Under the pieces are notes generated by a model. It was not told the origin of the DNA, searched no databases, and saw nothing but the letters and a program-made list of their open reading frames with translations. Shown piece after piece: positions 54,965-63,846 of a stretch of DNA of 64,000 nt (positions within the stretch are counted from its first letter, which is position 1; each line of letters begins with the position of its first letter). The position numbers and the translations under genes are program-made. This DNA comes from Chitinophaga sp. GbtcB8 (lineage in GTDB: Bacteria > Bacteroidota > Bacteroidia > Chitinophagales > Chitinophagaceae): the NCBI RefSeq assembly GCF_019091455.1, contig NZ_JAGXJN010000001.1, positions 620,001 to 684,000 of the forward strand, given 5' to 3'.

Positions 54965-55275
54965 CACTTACGCAAATAACTATACGAAGGGGCGAAGCAG
55001 GTGCTTCGCCCTTTTTTATTTGGGTGCCTGATAAAGACGGGTTGTTGTTTAAACGATCCGTTTATTTTTGAAACATCTTCTTTTTATTTCAAGGCTACAA
55101 CCGGATCTGCAGGCGCTTTGATGCCTCTGGCAAATGAACAGGCAGCACCGACTACCGTATAACGGCACCGCCCCCCGGAAACCATCATGAACAGTATGCT
55201 GCTATTCTGCTTGGACGGTTCGGCTGAATTCAGTAAATTTAATTATACCCCAACATCCTAATCCTTGTTTCTGTC
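54965..55275. other. Gene-poor stretch after pdhC
   Basis: After the pdhC terminator (54987-55017) about 260 bases hold no confident gene. A 34-codon minus-strand frame (55084-55188) has gene-like composition at its end (KAPADPVVALK) but is too short to judge. No repeat array is seen. Confidence 0.45.
54987..55017 (+). terminator. Intrinsic terminator of pdhC
   Basis: A 9-base perfect stem (GGGCGAAGC/GCTTCGCCC) with AGGT loop and a run of six T, 22 bases after the stop codon. Confidence 0.92.
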
Positions 55276-55665
55276 ATGAAATTGCCTGTAAATACCCTTA
55301 ACTGGTTTGAAATACCTGTCAATGATTTTGACCGTGCCCGCCAGTTCTATAGCCAGCTGTTTGATTATGAGATGCAGGTTTCCGTAATGGGCCCTAATCA
55401 AAGAGGCTTTTTACCGTTTGCCCCCCAGGGCGGCGGTATTGGCGGCGCTATTGTGCAAGGCCCGGACTATATACCCAGTCAGCGTGGCAGCCTGGTGTAC
55501 CTGAATGCCGGTGATGACCTGAACCAGGTGCTGGCACGCGTTGCGGCGGCGGGTGGGCATGTGGAACAGGAGAAAGCGCCCGTATCGGAAGAAATGGAGC
55601 TGGGTTATTATGCTATTATCAGGGATACGGAGGGAAATAGAGTGGCGTTGCATTCGATGGGGTAG
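55276..55665 (+). CDS. VOC-family (glyoxalase-like) protein
   Basis: A 129-residue protein made of the paired beta-alpha-beta units of the vicinal-oxygen-chelate fold: VNTLNWFEIPVNDFDRARQFYSQLFDY at the start and GYYAIIRDTEGNRVALHS at the end, with the usual Gly/Asn-rich end of module two. The substrate is unknown. The ATG at 55276 gives the expected N-terminus. Confidence 0.9.
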   Translation: MKLPVNTLNWFEIPVNDFDRARQFYSQLFDYEMQVSVMGPNQRGFLPFAPQGGGIGGAIVQGPDYIPSQRGSLVYLNAGDDLNQVLARVAAAGGHVEQEKAPVSEEMELGYYAIIRDTEGNRVALHSMG

Positions 55666-55799
55666 CCCGTTCGTTGATTATGGCGATCCTTTTTTTCTAA
55701 TATCCTATTCAGTTGTCTGATTATAAATGATAGACTTCTTTCACAAACTTTTGAAAATTCAAAAACTTCTCTTATCTTCGGTTTTGAAAAGGGAAGCTT

Positions 55800-56306
55800 A
55801 TGAAACTGGCAGAAGCAAAAGCACAATTTATCCAAACCTGGGGCTCACTGGGCGCGCAATGGGGCATTAACCGCACCATGGCGCAGATCCATGCGCTGCT
55901 GCTTATTATGCCTGATCCCCTGAGCGCAGATGAAATTATGCAGGAGCTAAACATTTCCCGGGGCAATACCAATATGAACGTGCGGGAGCTCATTAACTGG
56001 GGGCTGGTAGAACGCATCCTGGTGCCCGGAGAACGCCGCGAATTTTTCTCCGCAGAAAAAGATATCTGGAAAGTAGCTACCTACATTGCCAAAGAGCGGA
56101 AGAAACGGGAGCTGGACCCCATTATGAAAGTGCTGAACCAGCTGCAGGATGTGGAAGGCGAAGCAAAAGATAAATATGTAAAGTCTTTCAAAGATTCCAT
56201 TCAGAACATCAACAAGTTTGCGCATCATACGGATAAAACCATCAACTCTTTTGTAAAGTCTGAAGAAAGCTGGTTTTATAGTACGCTGCTGAAGATCTTC
56301 AAGTAA
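55800..56306 (+). CDS. GbsR/MarR-family transcriptional regulator
   Basis: A 168-residue winged-helix regulator of the GbsR type: FIQTWGSLGAQWGINRTMAQIHALLLI at the N-terminus, then LSADEIMQELNISRGNTNMNVRELINWGLVER as the DNA-binding helices and wing, and a helical dimerisation tail. In other bacteria GbsR controls osmolyte genes. Here it sits 39 bases upstream of the broken epimerase gene, which is a natural candidate target. Confidence 0.9.
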   Translation: MKLAEAKAQFIQTWGSLGAQWGINRTMAQIHALLLIMPDPLSADEIMQELNISRGNTNMNVRELINWGLVERILVPGERREFFSAEKDIWKVATYIAKERKKRELDPIMKVLNQLQDVEGEAKDKYVKSFKDSIQNINKFAHHTDKTINSFVKSEESWFYSTLLKIFK

Positions 56307-56345
56307 AAAAATTTTATCACAATATTTCAATAATTATTGAAAGTT

Positions 56346-57243
56346 ATGAAACCGATATTACAACATAAAAAGATCGTGGTAGCCGGTGGCGCCTACCCGC
56401 CATCCCAAACCCGGTCAGGGCCGCACCACCTATGTACACTGGGATGGCCAAACCTTGGGTAACTGGGTAAACCAGCTGGAAAACGCAGACCTGCTGATCA
56501 ATCTTACCGGTAAGAGTGTGAACTGCCGGTATACGGAACGCAATAAAAAAGAGATCTTCGACAGCCGCACCAACGCTACTACTGTATTAGGGGATGCCAT
56601 CCGCAGCCTGGCACACCCACCGCGTTTGTGGGTAAATGCCGCATCTGCCACTATTTACCGGCATGCAGAAGACCGGCCCATGGATGAATTTACCGGCGAA
56701 ACAGGGACCGGTTTTTCCGTACAGGTTTGCAAAAAATGGGAACAGACCTTTAATGATATAACGCTGCCCCATACACGGAAAATTATTTTACGTATAGCCA
56801 TTACATTGGGCCACCAGGGTGGTGTGATGGCGCCTTACCTGAACCTCATGAAATTCGGGCTGGGCGGATACCAGGGTAACGGACGGCAAATGTTTAGCTG
56901 GGTGCACATTACCGATGTATGCCGTATGATTGCCTGGTTATACGAACAGCCGCAGCTATCCGGTACTTTTAACTGCAGCGCGCCCAATCCTGTACCTAAC
57001 AAAACATTTATGCAAATGCTGCGCAAAGCCGGCGGGTATTATATTGGCCTGCCCGCCCCTGCCTGGATGCTGGCCATAGGCGCAGGTATGATAGGTACGG
57101 AAACAGAGCTGCTGTTAAAAAGCCGCTGGGTGCTGCCGGCAAGGATCACGCAGGCCGGCTTTACGTTTCAATACCCATACCTGCAGCCGGCATTTGAAAG
57201 TATTTTGCAGCAGCTGCCACGCAAGGCGTATCATTTATTTTAA
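56346..57243 (+). pseudogene. TIGR01777-family epimerase, disrupted by deletion and frameshift at the N-terminus
   Basis: From the ATG at 56346 the frame reads MKPILQHKKIVVAGG, the first Rossmann strand, then continues as unrelated residues and stops at about 56460. From about 56386 the neighbouring frame carries the rest of the family (TRHPKPGQG, WDGQTLGNWV, LLINLTGKSVNCRY and onward) to 57243. About 20-25 residues that should hold the GxxGxxG loop and helix are missing and the frames differ by one base. The dinucleotide site is destroyed, so the product is probably inactive, although a GTG at 56386 could start an 285-residue fragment. Confidence 0.75.
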
Positions 57244-57301
57244 GACATTATTATAACATCAGGCCGCCCCGTTTTCCAGGTAATTGCCTTAACTTAGTTT
57301 T

Positions 57302-57682
57302 ATGGCTATCAACAGTAATAATAAAAAGTTAACCGTCGTTATTGGCGCCTCTGCTAATCCGCAACGATACAGCTACCTGGCCGTATCGCGGTTAGCTGCG
57401 CACGGGCATCCGGTGGTAGCCATTGGTTTAAAGGATGAAAAGATCGGTGATACGCCGGTGATCAAAGAACATCCGGCAGTAGAAGCGGTAGACACCATTA
57501 CCCTGTACCTGAATCCCCAACGGCAGCCGGCCTATTATGATTATATTCTGCAACTGCATCCCAAGCGCATCATTTTTAACCCCGGTACTGAAAACCCCGA
57601 GCTGGAGCAGCTGGCCATTAAAAATGGTATTGAGCCCATAGAAGCCTGCACCCTGGTTATGCTAAGCACCGGGCAATATTAA
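57302..57682 (+). CDS. CoA-binding protein (YccU-like)
   Basis: A 126-residue single-domain Rossmann protein of the CoA-binding family: TVVIGASANPQRYSYLAVSRL at the N-terminus, VVAIGLKDEKIGDTPV, and the C-terminal FNPGTENPELEQLAIKNGIEPIEACTLVML, all typical of the stand-alone YccU group. Its physiological role is not settled. The start ATG follows a TTAGTTTT word directly. Confidence 0.92.
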   Translation: MAINSNNKKLTVVIGASANPQRYSYLAVSRLAAHGHPVVAIGLKDEKIGDTPVIKEHPAVEAVDTITLYLNPQRQPAYYDYILQLHPKRIIFNPGTENPELEQLAIKNGIEPIEACTLVMLSTGQY

Positions 57683-57827
57683 CCTGTTACTTTTTTTCGT
57701 ATATTCGGTTGACATTTTTGGATCCATCCATTCCCCATTTCTGCAAGGCTATAATTACAGACTGGCTTTCCGTAACCGACTAAGCGCGTATAACACCAAC
57801 GCCTATTCACTTTTTAATTATACTCAC

Positions 57828-58304
57828 ATGTTTAAATGGAGAAGATTCAATGGCGACCCCATTCACTTACCTATTAAGGATGAGGTGCGCGAGGCCATTA
57901 TCCGTGAAACAGGCCGTGGTTTCAGACTGAAGGTTTGCATTGGCACCGATTCACAGGTGAAGGGCGTAGAAACTGAATTTGCTACTGTGATCGTTTTCCT
58001 GCGGGAAGGGCACGGCGGTTTTATGTTCATCCACAACGAAAAAACAAGGGATGTGTATTCCATTAAGGAACGCATGCTGATCGAAGTGGCCAAGAGCATT
58101 GAAATTGCCTATGAGCTGTGCGATCTTTTCACGGAGTATGATGTGGACATGGAAGTGCATGCCGACATTAACACCAATCCCCAGTTTAAAAGTAACCTGG
58201 CCTTACGTGAAGCCATGGGTTACATACTGGGTATGGGCTTTGCCTTTAAAGCCAAGCCGGAAGCCTTTGCCAGCAGCAGCTGCGCCAATAAGGTAGTGAA
58301 CTGA
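57828..58304 (+). CDS. YkuK-like RNase H-fold protein (DUF458)
   Basis: A 158-residue protein of the DUF458/YkuK family. Conserved blocks seen: VCIGTDSQVKGVETEFATV (first acidic residue), IHNEKTRDVYSIKERM, DMEVHADINTNPQFKSN and the C-terminal AKPEAFASSSCANKVVN. The fold is related to RNase H; nuclease activity is predicted rather than shown. It is monocistronic by spacing. Confidence 0.92.
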   Translation: MFKWRRFNGDPIHLPIKDEVREAIIRETGRGFRLKVCIGTDSQVKGVETEFATVIVFLREGHGGFMFIHNEKTRDVYSIKERMLIEVAKSIEIAYELCDLFTEYDVDMEVHADINTNPQFKSNLALREAMGYILGMGFAFKAKPEAFASSSCANKVVN

Positions 58305-58468
58305 CCGTGAAAAAGTAAGTAGATCTTAACCCCTGTTTTTTGGACGTGGTTACGCGTCCGGTAGGTTTGTCTCCCCTATTCCAGCCAGCTCCGGCACACA
58401 TTCTTATAACTCCGGTATCCCAATTTATTACAGGCTAAAACAACTGCATAACAAGGTTTTGTATAACC

Positions 58469-59077
58469 TTATACCGTTGTCCTGAACTGTGCGTTCATTT
58501 CATCAATAAAGCCCAGGATGGCGTCGCGGCCTGATTTTTTAACGGTAGAGGTAATAAAGTGCTGCGGCAGGAATTCCCATTCTTCGCGCAGCTTATTGAG
58601 GAAGGCTTTTACATTTTTGCTGGTTTCGGCCTGGGTATTTTTATCGGCTTTGGTAAACACCAGGTTAAAAGGTACTTCCCATTTACCCAGCTGATTAATA
58701 AAGTCAATATCCAGCTTCTGGGGTGTATGGCGGCTGTCTATCAGCACAAATACATTTACCAGGTTCTCCCTTTTACGCAGGTAATTCTCAATCATTTGCT
58801 CCCATTGCCGGCGCTGCGACTGGCTTACTTTGGCAAACCCGTAACCCGGCAGATCCACCAGGTACCAGGCATCGTTTATAACGAAGTGGTTGATCAGCTG
58901 CGTTTTACCCGGCGTACCGGATGTTTTTGCCAGCTTATCGTAGTTGGCCAGCATATTGATCAGGGAAGATTTACCCACATTGGAACGGCCTATAAATGCG
59001 TATTCCGGCAAATTGGGTGCGGGGCACTTTTGCCAGTCCACGTTACTGATAATGTATGCTGCTGATTTGATGATCAT
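58469..59077 (-). CDS. engB: Ribosome-biogenesis GTPase YihA/YsxC
   Basis: A 202-residue TRAFAC GTPase needed for large-subunit assembly. G1 is FIGRSNVGKSSLIN (about 29-42), G2 TSGTPGKTQ, G3 DLPGYGFAKVS, G4 FTKADKN and G5 near STVKKSGRD. I chose the ATG at 59075-59077, giving MIIKSAAYIISNVDW; a longer frame begins inside a GTCCAT-type heptamer array. It is divergent from ubiE with repeat arrays between. Confidence 0.96.
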   Translation of the reverse strand: MIIKSAAYIISNVDWQKCPAPNLPEYAFIGRSNVGKSSLINMLANYDKLAKTSGTPGKTQLINHFVINDAWYLVDLPGYGFAKVSQSQRRQWEQMIENYLRKRENLVNVFVLIDSRHTPQKLDIDFINQLGKWEVPFNLVFTKADKNTQAETSKNVKAFLNKLREEWEFLPQHFITSTVKKSGRDAILGFIDEMNAQFRTTV

Positions 59078-59089
59078 TATAAAGTACAT

Positions 59090-59168
59090 GCTCCATGGGC
59101 CATAGTCCATGGAAGTTTAAAATAGCATGCATCTGCACATTGGCACAGCTGCATATTTACACATTTAC
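59090..59168. repeat. Mixed heptamer and octamer arrays between engB and ubiE
   Basis: At 59090-59112 are three 7-base units of the GTCCAT family (GCTCCAT, GGGCCAT, AGTCCAT). At 59131-59168 follow four to five 8-base units (ATCTGCAC, ATTGGCAC, AGCTGCAT, ATTTACAC) that run into the ubiE -7 box. Here two repeat families adjoin, each with only one arm. Confidence 0.8.
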
Positions 59169-59176
59169 TACCTTTG
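59169..59176 (+). promoter_or_regulatory. -7 promoter element abutting ubiE start (TACCTTTG)
   Basis: TACCTTTG fits TAnnTTTG exactly and ends six bases before the ubiE ATG. The octamer array supplies the sequence upstream. Confidence 0.6.
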
Positions 59177-59182
59177 CCCCCT

Positions 59183-59929
59183 ATGTCAGATAAAGCGAAT
59201 GTTCAGAAGGTAGTTCCGTATGCGGAGTCAAAATTAAGCAAGAAGGAGCAAATAGCGGCCATGTTCAATGATATTGCGTTCCGTTACGACTTCCTGAACC
59301 ATTTTATGTCCATGGGAATTGATGTGCTGTGGCGCAAAAAAGCTTTACGGCAGCTGAAAACCCTGCAACCCAAACAAATGCTGGATGTGGCCACCGGTAC
59401 CGGTGATTTTGCCATTATGGCCAACCGGCTGCTGCAACCGGATCATATAACGGGGATAGATATCTCCGAAGGCATGCTCCAATTCGGGCAGCAAAAAATA
59501 GTTAAGCTGGGACTGGAAAATAAAATAACCCTGCAGGCGGGCGACAGTGAAACAATAACTTTTCCTGATAGGACGTTTGATGCCATAACGGTGGCATTTG
59601 GCGTGCGCAACTTTGAAAACCTGGAAAAAGGGCTCTCAGAAATGTGCCGCGTACTGAAACCAGGCGGAAAACTGGTAATCCTTGAATTTTCAAATCCAAC
59701 AGTTTTTCCCATTAAACAATTATATAATCTGTATTTTCGTTATATAACACCACTCCTGGGAAAATGGATTGCGAAAAGCCAGGCAGCTTACAGCTACCTG
59801 CCGGATTCAGTGAAGGCTTTTCCACAGGGGCAGGTAATGTGCAATATTTTAACTAACACTGGTTTCCAGTCGGTTACATGCAAAACGCTCACTTTCGGCA
59901 TATGTTCAATTTACTGCGCAACGCGCTGA
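59183..59929 (+). CDS. ubiE: Demethylmenaquinone methyltransferase
   Basis: A 248-residue SAM-dependent methyltransferase for the last step of menaquinone synthesis. It has FNDIAFRYDFLNHFMSMGID, the SAM-binding VATGTGDFAIMANRLL, GIDISEGML, ITVAFGVRNFENL and LKPGGKLVILEFSNP. I chose the ATG at 59183 (MSDKANVQ), since the TTG at 59174 lies within the -7 box. The 3' end overlaps the PorT-like start by 28 bases. Confidence 0.96.
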   Translation: MSDKANVQKVVPYAESKLSKKEQIAAMFNDIAFRYDFLNHFMSMGIDVLWRKKALRQLKTLQPKQMLDVATGTGDFAIMANRLLQPDHITGIDISEGMLQFGQQKIVKLGLENKITLQAGDSETITFPDRTFDAITVAFGVRNFENLEKGLSEMCRVLKPGGKLVILEFSNPTVFPIKQLYNLYFRYITPLLGKWIAKSQAAYSYLPDSVKAFPQGQVMCNILTNTGFQSVTCKTLTFGICSIYCATR

Positions 59930-60609
59930 TCCTATCCCTTTTCATAGTCCTATGGAAGCCAACAACCGTGTGCGCCCAGCAAATGATGAACATGTTGGAG
60001 CATGATGCCAAACCTTATTATTTTGGTATTACCCTGGCGGCCAATAATTCCAATTTTAAGCTGATGCAGTCGCAGGCTTTCCTGAAGGACGATTCCATTA
60101 TGGTGGTAGAACCTTTACGCACCATGGGTTTTAACCTGGGCCTGCTGGCCAATGCCCGCCTGAGCCAGTATTTTGACCTGCGTTTTAACCCGCAGCTGGT
60201 ATTTGCTTCCAAGAACCTCTATTATAAAGAGCTGTACCCGGTACAGGAAACCACTAAAAAGGTAGAATCCATTCTCTTAAGCTTTCCCGTTCAGATCAAA
60301 TTTAAATCGGACCGCATAGGTAACATGCGCGTATATACGATTGCCGGTTTAAAGTTTGATTATGACCTGGCTGCCAATGCCCGCGCCCGCCGCGATGATA
60401 ACCTGCCCAAGATCCGCACTACGGATTATGGTTATGAACTAGGCGCCGGTTTTGAGTTTTACTTTGAAAGCTTCATCTTCTCCCCTGAAATTAAGATCAG
60501 TAACGGATTGGGCAATGTGCATGTACAAAACAAGGACCTCCGCTACTCCAATGTGGTTGAGAAAATGCAATCCAGGATGTTTGTGTTTTCTATACACCTG
60601 GAAGGATAG
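59902..60609 (+). CDS. porT: PorT-like outer-membrane beta-barrel protein
   Basis: A 235-residue exported protein. Signal peptide MFNLLRNALILSLFIVLWKP to CAQ, then alternating amphipathic strands with aromatic girdles (YYFGITLAANNSNFKL, MGFNLGLLANARLSQYFDLRFNPQLVF, YELGAGFEFYFESFIFSPEI) ending in SIHLEG, as expected for an eight-strand barrel. Location after ubiE, the LRFNPQL and SNVVEK features match PorT, a type IX secretion/gliding component. The start ATG at 59902 overlaps ubiE by 28 bases, so translation is probably coupled. A start at 59878 is less likely. Confidence 0.85.
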   Translation: MFNLLRNALILSLFIVLWKPTTVCAQQMMNMLEHDAKPYYFGITLAANNSNFKLMQSQAFLKDDSIMVVEPLRTMGFNLGLLANARLSQYFDLRFNPQLVFASKNLYYKELYPVQETTKKVESILLSFPVQIKFKSDRIGNMRVYTIAGLKFDYDLAANARARRDDNLPKIRTTDYGYELGAGFEFYFESFIFSPEIKISNGLGNVHVQNKDLRYSNVVEKMQSRMFVFSIHLEG

Positions 60610-60618
60610 TTGCACAAC

Positions 60619-60787
60619 TAGCAGTTAGCAATTAGCTGTTAGCTGTTGGCAAGTCCGCGAAGATTGTTTCTTGTTGTTGGCTATATTTTTCATTGCCAGC
60701 GATGCCTGCTACTTTACTATTGAACTTATTCCCCGGCTGCTAACTGCTAACCGCCAACAGCTAACTGCTATTTGCTAACTGCCAACT
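60619..60787. repeat. Degenerate heptamer repeat element, GCTAACT type, long inverted arms
   Basis: The left arm (60619-60653) has five exact 7-base units (TAGCAGT, TAGCAAT, TAGCTGT, TAGCTGT, TGGCAAG). The right arm (60739-60787) has seven exact units of the inverted type (GCTAACT, GCTAACC, GCCAACA, GCTAACT, GCTATTT, GCTAACT, GCCAACT). The core is 85 bases and begins near CGCGAAGATT, a word like that in the octamer cores. The sixth-unit junction supplies TTTG at a plausible -33 distance (16 bases) from the pyrC -7 box. Confidence 0.95.
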
Positions 60788-60790
60788 TAT

Positions 60791-60798
60791 TATCTTTG
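60791..60798 (+). promoter_or_regulatory. -7 promoter element abutting pyrC start (TATCTTTG)
   Basis: TATCTTTG fits TAnnTTTG exactly and ends four bases before the ATG. A TTTG 16 bases upstream, inside the heptamer arm, could be the -33 element. Confidence 0.65.
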
Positions 60799-60802
60799 CC
60801 GC

Positions 60803-62149
60803 ATGCAAAATTATCTCATCCGGAATATTGCAGTCATAAATGAAGGACGTACTACGGTACAGGACGTATGGATCAAAGGCGACCGCATTGAAAAAATAGC
60901 TCCACAGATCACCCTGGATGCTAATTACAAAGAGATAAACGGGGAAGGAAAACACCTGCTGCCCGGGGTTATTGACGACCAGGTACATTTCCGCGAACCC
61001 GGCCTTACCCATAAAGCCAACATTTATACTGAAGCGCGTGCAGCTGTAGCCGGCGGCACTACCAGCTTTATGGAAATGCCCAACACCAAACCGGCCGCCC
61101 TTACCCAGGAAATACTGGAAGAAAAATATGACATCGCCGCACAACGCTCGCTGGCCAATTACTCCTTTTTTATGGGAGTGGCCAATGACAATGCGGACGA
61201 AGTGCTGAAAGCCAATGCTAAAAAAGACCGCGTGTGCGGTGTAAAAATATTCATGGGCTCCTCTACCGGTAATATGCTGGTAGATAATTACCTGACCCTG
61301 GAAAGAATATTCTCCCAAAGCGAGCTACTTATTGCCACGCATTGCGAAGATGAAAAGATCATCCGTACCAACATGGCGGCTTTTCAGGCAGAAAAAGGAG
61401 AAGAAAACCTTACAGCCGCCGATCATCCGCTGATCCGCAATGAGGAAGCCTGTTTTGAATCCTCGTTAGTGGCAGTGCAGTTTGCACAAAAGCATAATTC
61501 CCGCCTGCATATCCTGCATATTTCAACGGAAAAAGAGCTGCAGCTGTTCAGCAACATGCTGCCCCTGTCAGAAAAACGTATAACCGCTGAGGTATGTGTA
61601 CACCATTTATATTTTACGGCCGATGATTATGCGCGTTACGGCAACCTGATTAAGTGTAACCCCGCCATTAAAGCGGAGCATAATAAACATGCCCTGTGGA
61701 AAGGCCTGCTGGATGACCGGCTGGATATTATTGCCACGGATCCTGCCCCGCATACCTGGGAAGAAAAACAGCAGCCCTATATGCAGGCGCCCTCCGGCGT
61801 ACCGCTGGTACAACACAGCCTGCTGATGATGCTGGAACATGTAAGCAAAGGCAACCTGACCCTGGAAAAAATGGTAGAAAAAATGAGCCATGCACCTGCC
61901 ACCTGTTTCCGCATACAGGAAAGGGGCTTTTTGCGGGAAGGGTATTTTGCTGATTGCGTGATCGTGGATCTGCAGCAGGCTACGATGGTAGATAAACCCA
62001 ATATTTATTATAAATGCGGCTGGAGCCCGTTTGAAGAACATACTTTCCCGGCAGCCGTTACCCACACCTTTGTAAGCGGCCACCTGGCCTGGGAAAACGG
62101 CCAGTTCAATGAAAATGTACAGGGCCGCCGGCTTACGTTCCGGGTATAA
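60803..62149 (+). CDS. pyrC: Dihydroorotase
   Basis: A 448-residue amidohydrolase closing the dihydroorotate ring in pyrimidine synthesis. It has the class I layout: GVIDDQVHFREPGLTHKANI near residue 55, GGTTSFMEMPNTKP, the carboxylated Lys in CGVKIFMGSS, His ligands in ATHCEDE and LHILHIST, and Asp in IATDPAPHT. The first metal-ligand pair reads QVH rather than the usual HVH. An allantoinase is the alternative but MPNTKP and PAPHT favour dihydroorotase. The -7 box is four bases before the start. Confidence 0.93.
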   Translation: MQNYLIRNIAVINEGRTTVQDVWIKGDRIEKIAPQITLDANYKEINGEGKHLLPGVIDDQVHFREPGLTHKANIYTEARAAVAGGTTSFMEMPNTKPAALTQEILEEKYDIAAQRSLANYSFFMGVANDNADEVLKANAKKDRVCGVKIFMGSSTGNMLVDNYLTLERIFSQSELLIATHCEDEKIIRTNMAAFQAEKGEENLTAADHPLIRNEEACFESSLVAVQFAQKHNSRLHILHISTEKELQLFSNMLPLSEKRITAEVCVHHLYFTADDYARYGNLIKCNPAIKAEHNKHALWKGLLDDRLDIIATDPAPHTWEEKQQPYMQAPSGVPLVQHSLLMMLEHVSKGNLTLEKMVEKMSHAPATCFRIQERGFLREGYFADCVIVDLQQATMVDKPNIYYKCGWSPFEEHTFPAAVTHTFVSGHLAWENGQFNENVQGRRLTFRV

Positions 62150-62280
62150 AAAACTTACCTGTAATTATTGATAGTTAGTTAAATGCATAATGCTGTGCTA
62201 ACTACTAATAACTTTTATGGAAATATGATTGTCCTGCATCCTTACAAAACGTATATTCACTAAAATTAAAATACGGTTGC

Positions 62281-63609
62281 ATGGAGCTGGACAAGACGAC
62301 CTACTATGATCTATCTATTTTTAACCGTGAGGAAGAATTTTCACTGTTCCACCGGTTAGACTTTACCACTACTGCGGGTGGCCGCGAATACCTGCGGCAG
62401 CTGTTCAGCGCTCCCCTGGCCGATATTGCAACCATAGAACAAAGGCAGCAGGTGCTGCAATACATACTGACCCAGCAAGCCCAGTGGCCGGAGATCATTA
62501 CCAACGGCACTATTGTAGTGGTTGAAAATTACCTGGAAGCGCAGATAGCGCCCATTTCCAGCACCGGCGGCCCCGGCCTGCTGTTAAGCGCTGTAATGAC
62601 CAAAACCATTTATGCACCGGATTACGGGTTCATTAAATTCTCGTTCTCCCAGCTCATGAACCTCATAAAAGGTTTTCGCAAGCTGGTAGAATTATTCAAT
62701 ACAGATATTACCCCAAAAATACTTAAACAGCTGCTGGACAGGGCCCAACAGCTGCTACAGCAGCGGGAGTTCACGGAGCTGCTGCACATAGAATCCCTGG
62801 AACAGCTTTCCTTTATACAGATCTTACGTTATGATAACCTGATCCGCAGCCGCCAGAAAAAACACCTCTGGGAGCTGGTGGACCTGTATAAAAAGCTGGA
62901 TGCCTATTATGCCATGGCCAAAGCGGTGAAACATTATAACCTGCAGTTCCCTGTATTTGAAGATACCCCTCACCCCTTTATAGCAGCTAAACAGCTGTAT
63001 CACATGATCTTACAGGCGCCGGTATCCTATGACATTGAGCTGGATCCGCGATCCCGTTTTTTATTCCTTACCGGGGCCAATATGGCAGGCAAAACCACGT
63101 TTATTAAAGCAGTAGGTGTGGCTGTATTTCTTGCGCATATTGGAATGGGCGTACCTGCAGAACATATGAAGCTTAGCTTTTTTCACGGTATTTTCAGCAA
63201 TATACAGGTGCAGGATAATATCTTTAAAGGAGAAAGCTATTTTTACAGCGAGGTGCAGCGCATTAAGAACACCATTATCAAGATCAGTAACGGCCGTCAC
63301 TGGCTGGTGCTGATAGATGAAATGTTCAAGGGCACCAACGTGGAAGATGCCAAGAACTGTTCCCTGGCTGTGATACAGGGCCTGTTGCGCAGCTCTAACT
63401 GTTTGTTCATTCTGTCAACCCATTTATATGAGCTGGCAGAAGAGCTGCAGGGAGAAAAGAACATTCTTTTCAAGTACTTTGAATCGGAAGTTATTGCGGA
63501 TAACCTGCACTTTACCTACCAGTTAAAAGACGGTATTGCACGTGAAAAGATCGGTTATTTGATCCTGAAACGGGAGAAAGTGCTGGACCTGCTGAAAGAA
63601 ATAAAATAG
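62281..63609 (+). CDS. Short MutS-family ATPase
   Basis: A 442-residue protein with only the core and ATPase parts of MutS. The N-terminal 230 residues are helical (clamp/lever-like; FSLFHRLDFTTTAGGREYLRQLF), followed by the ATPase: Walker A LTGANMAGKTTFIK (about 262-275), the EVQRIKNT segment, Walker B LVLIDEMFKGTNVEDAKNC and the switch His STHLYELAEEL. The mismatch-recognition domain I is absent. Such short paralogues are common in Bacteroidota and their role in repair is not established. The transcript seems monocistronic. Confidence 0.9.
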   Translation: MELDKTTYYDLSIFNREEEFSLFHRLDFTTTAGGREYLRQLFSAPLADIATIEQRQQVLQYILTQQAQWPEIITNGTIVVVENYLEAQIAPISSTGGPGLLLSAVMTKTIYAPDYGFIKFSFSQLMNLIKGFRKLVELFNTDITPKILKQLLDRAQQLLQQREFTELLHIESLEQLSFIQILRYDNLIRSRQKKHLWELVDLYKKLDAYYAMAKAVKHYNLQFPVFEDTPHPFIAAKQLYHMILQAPVSYDIELDPRSRFLFLTGANMAGKTTFIKAVGVAVFLAHIGMGVPAEHMKLSFFHGIFSNIQVQDNIFKGESYFYSEVQRIKNTIIKISNGRHWLVLIDEMFKGTNVEDAKNCSLAVIQGLLRSSNCLFILSTHLYELAEELQGEKNILFKYFESEVIADNLHFTYQLKDGIAREKIGYLILKREKVLDLLKEIK

Positions 63610-63846
63610 TGCTTATTTTTGACAAGATTTTTAGGAGCTGCTGCAGAATAATAGCAGTGGCAACTACTAATTTTATCGCTATCCTCTGCTTTTTTTGACC
63701 ATTAAATGAAAACCTATGTATCCGTGTGAGAACCTGCTTTTTCTGGAATGAACCTCGTAGCAATGCTTTGCAGCATACTATGAAAAACCTGTAACGATCA
63801 TAAACCATATCTATTCATCATGTTAACCATTAAATACTAACAGCCC

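Noticed and set aside
55084-55188. 34-codon minus-strand frame ending KAPADPVVALK
   Set aside because: The end looks gene-like, but it is too short, lies between genes of the other strand and has no recognisable match; perhaps a gene remnant.
62165-62220. GTTAGTTAA and CTAACTAC words before the MutS-family gene
   Set aside because: Might be an eroded heptamer pair, but the 7-base register cannot be followed for more than two units.
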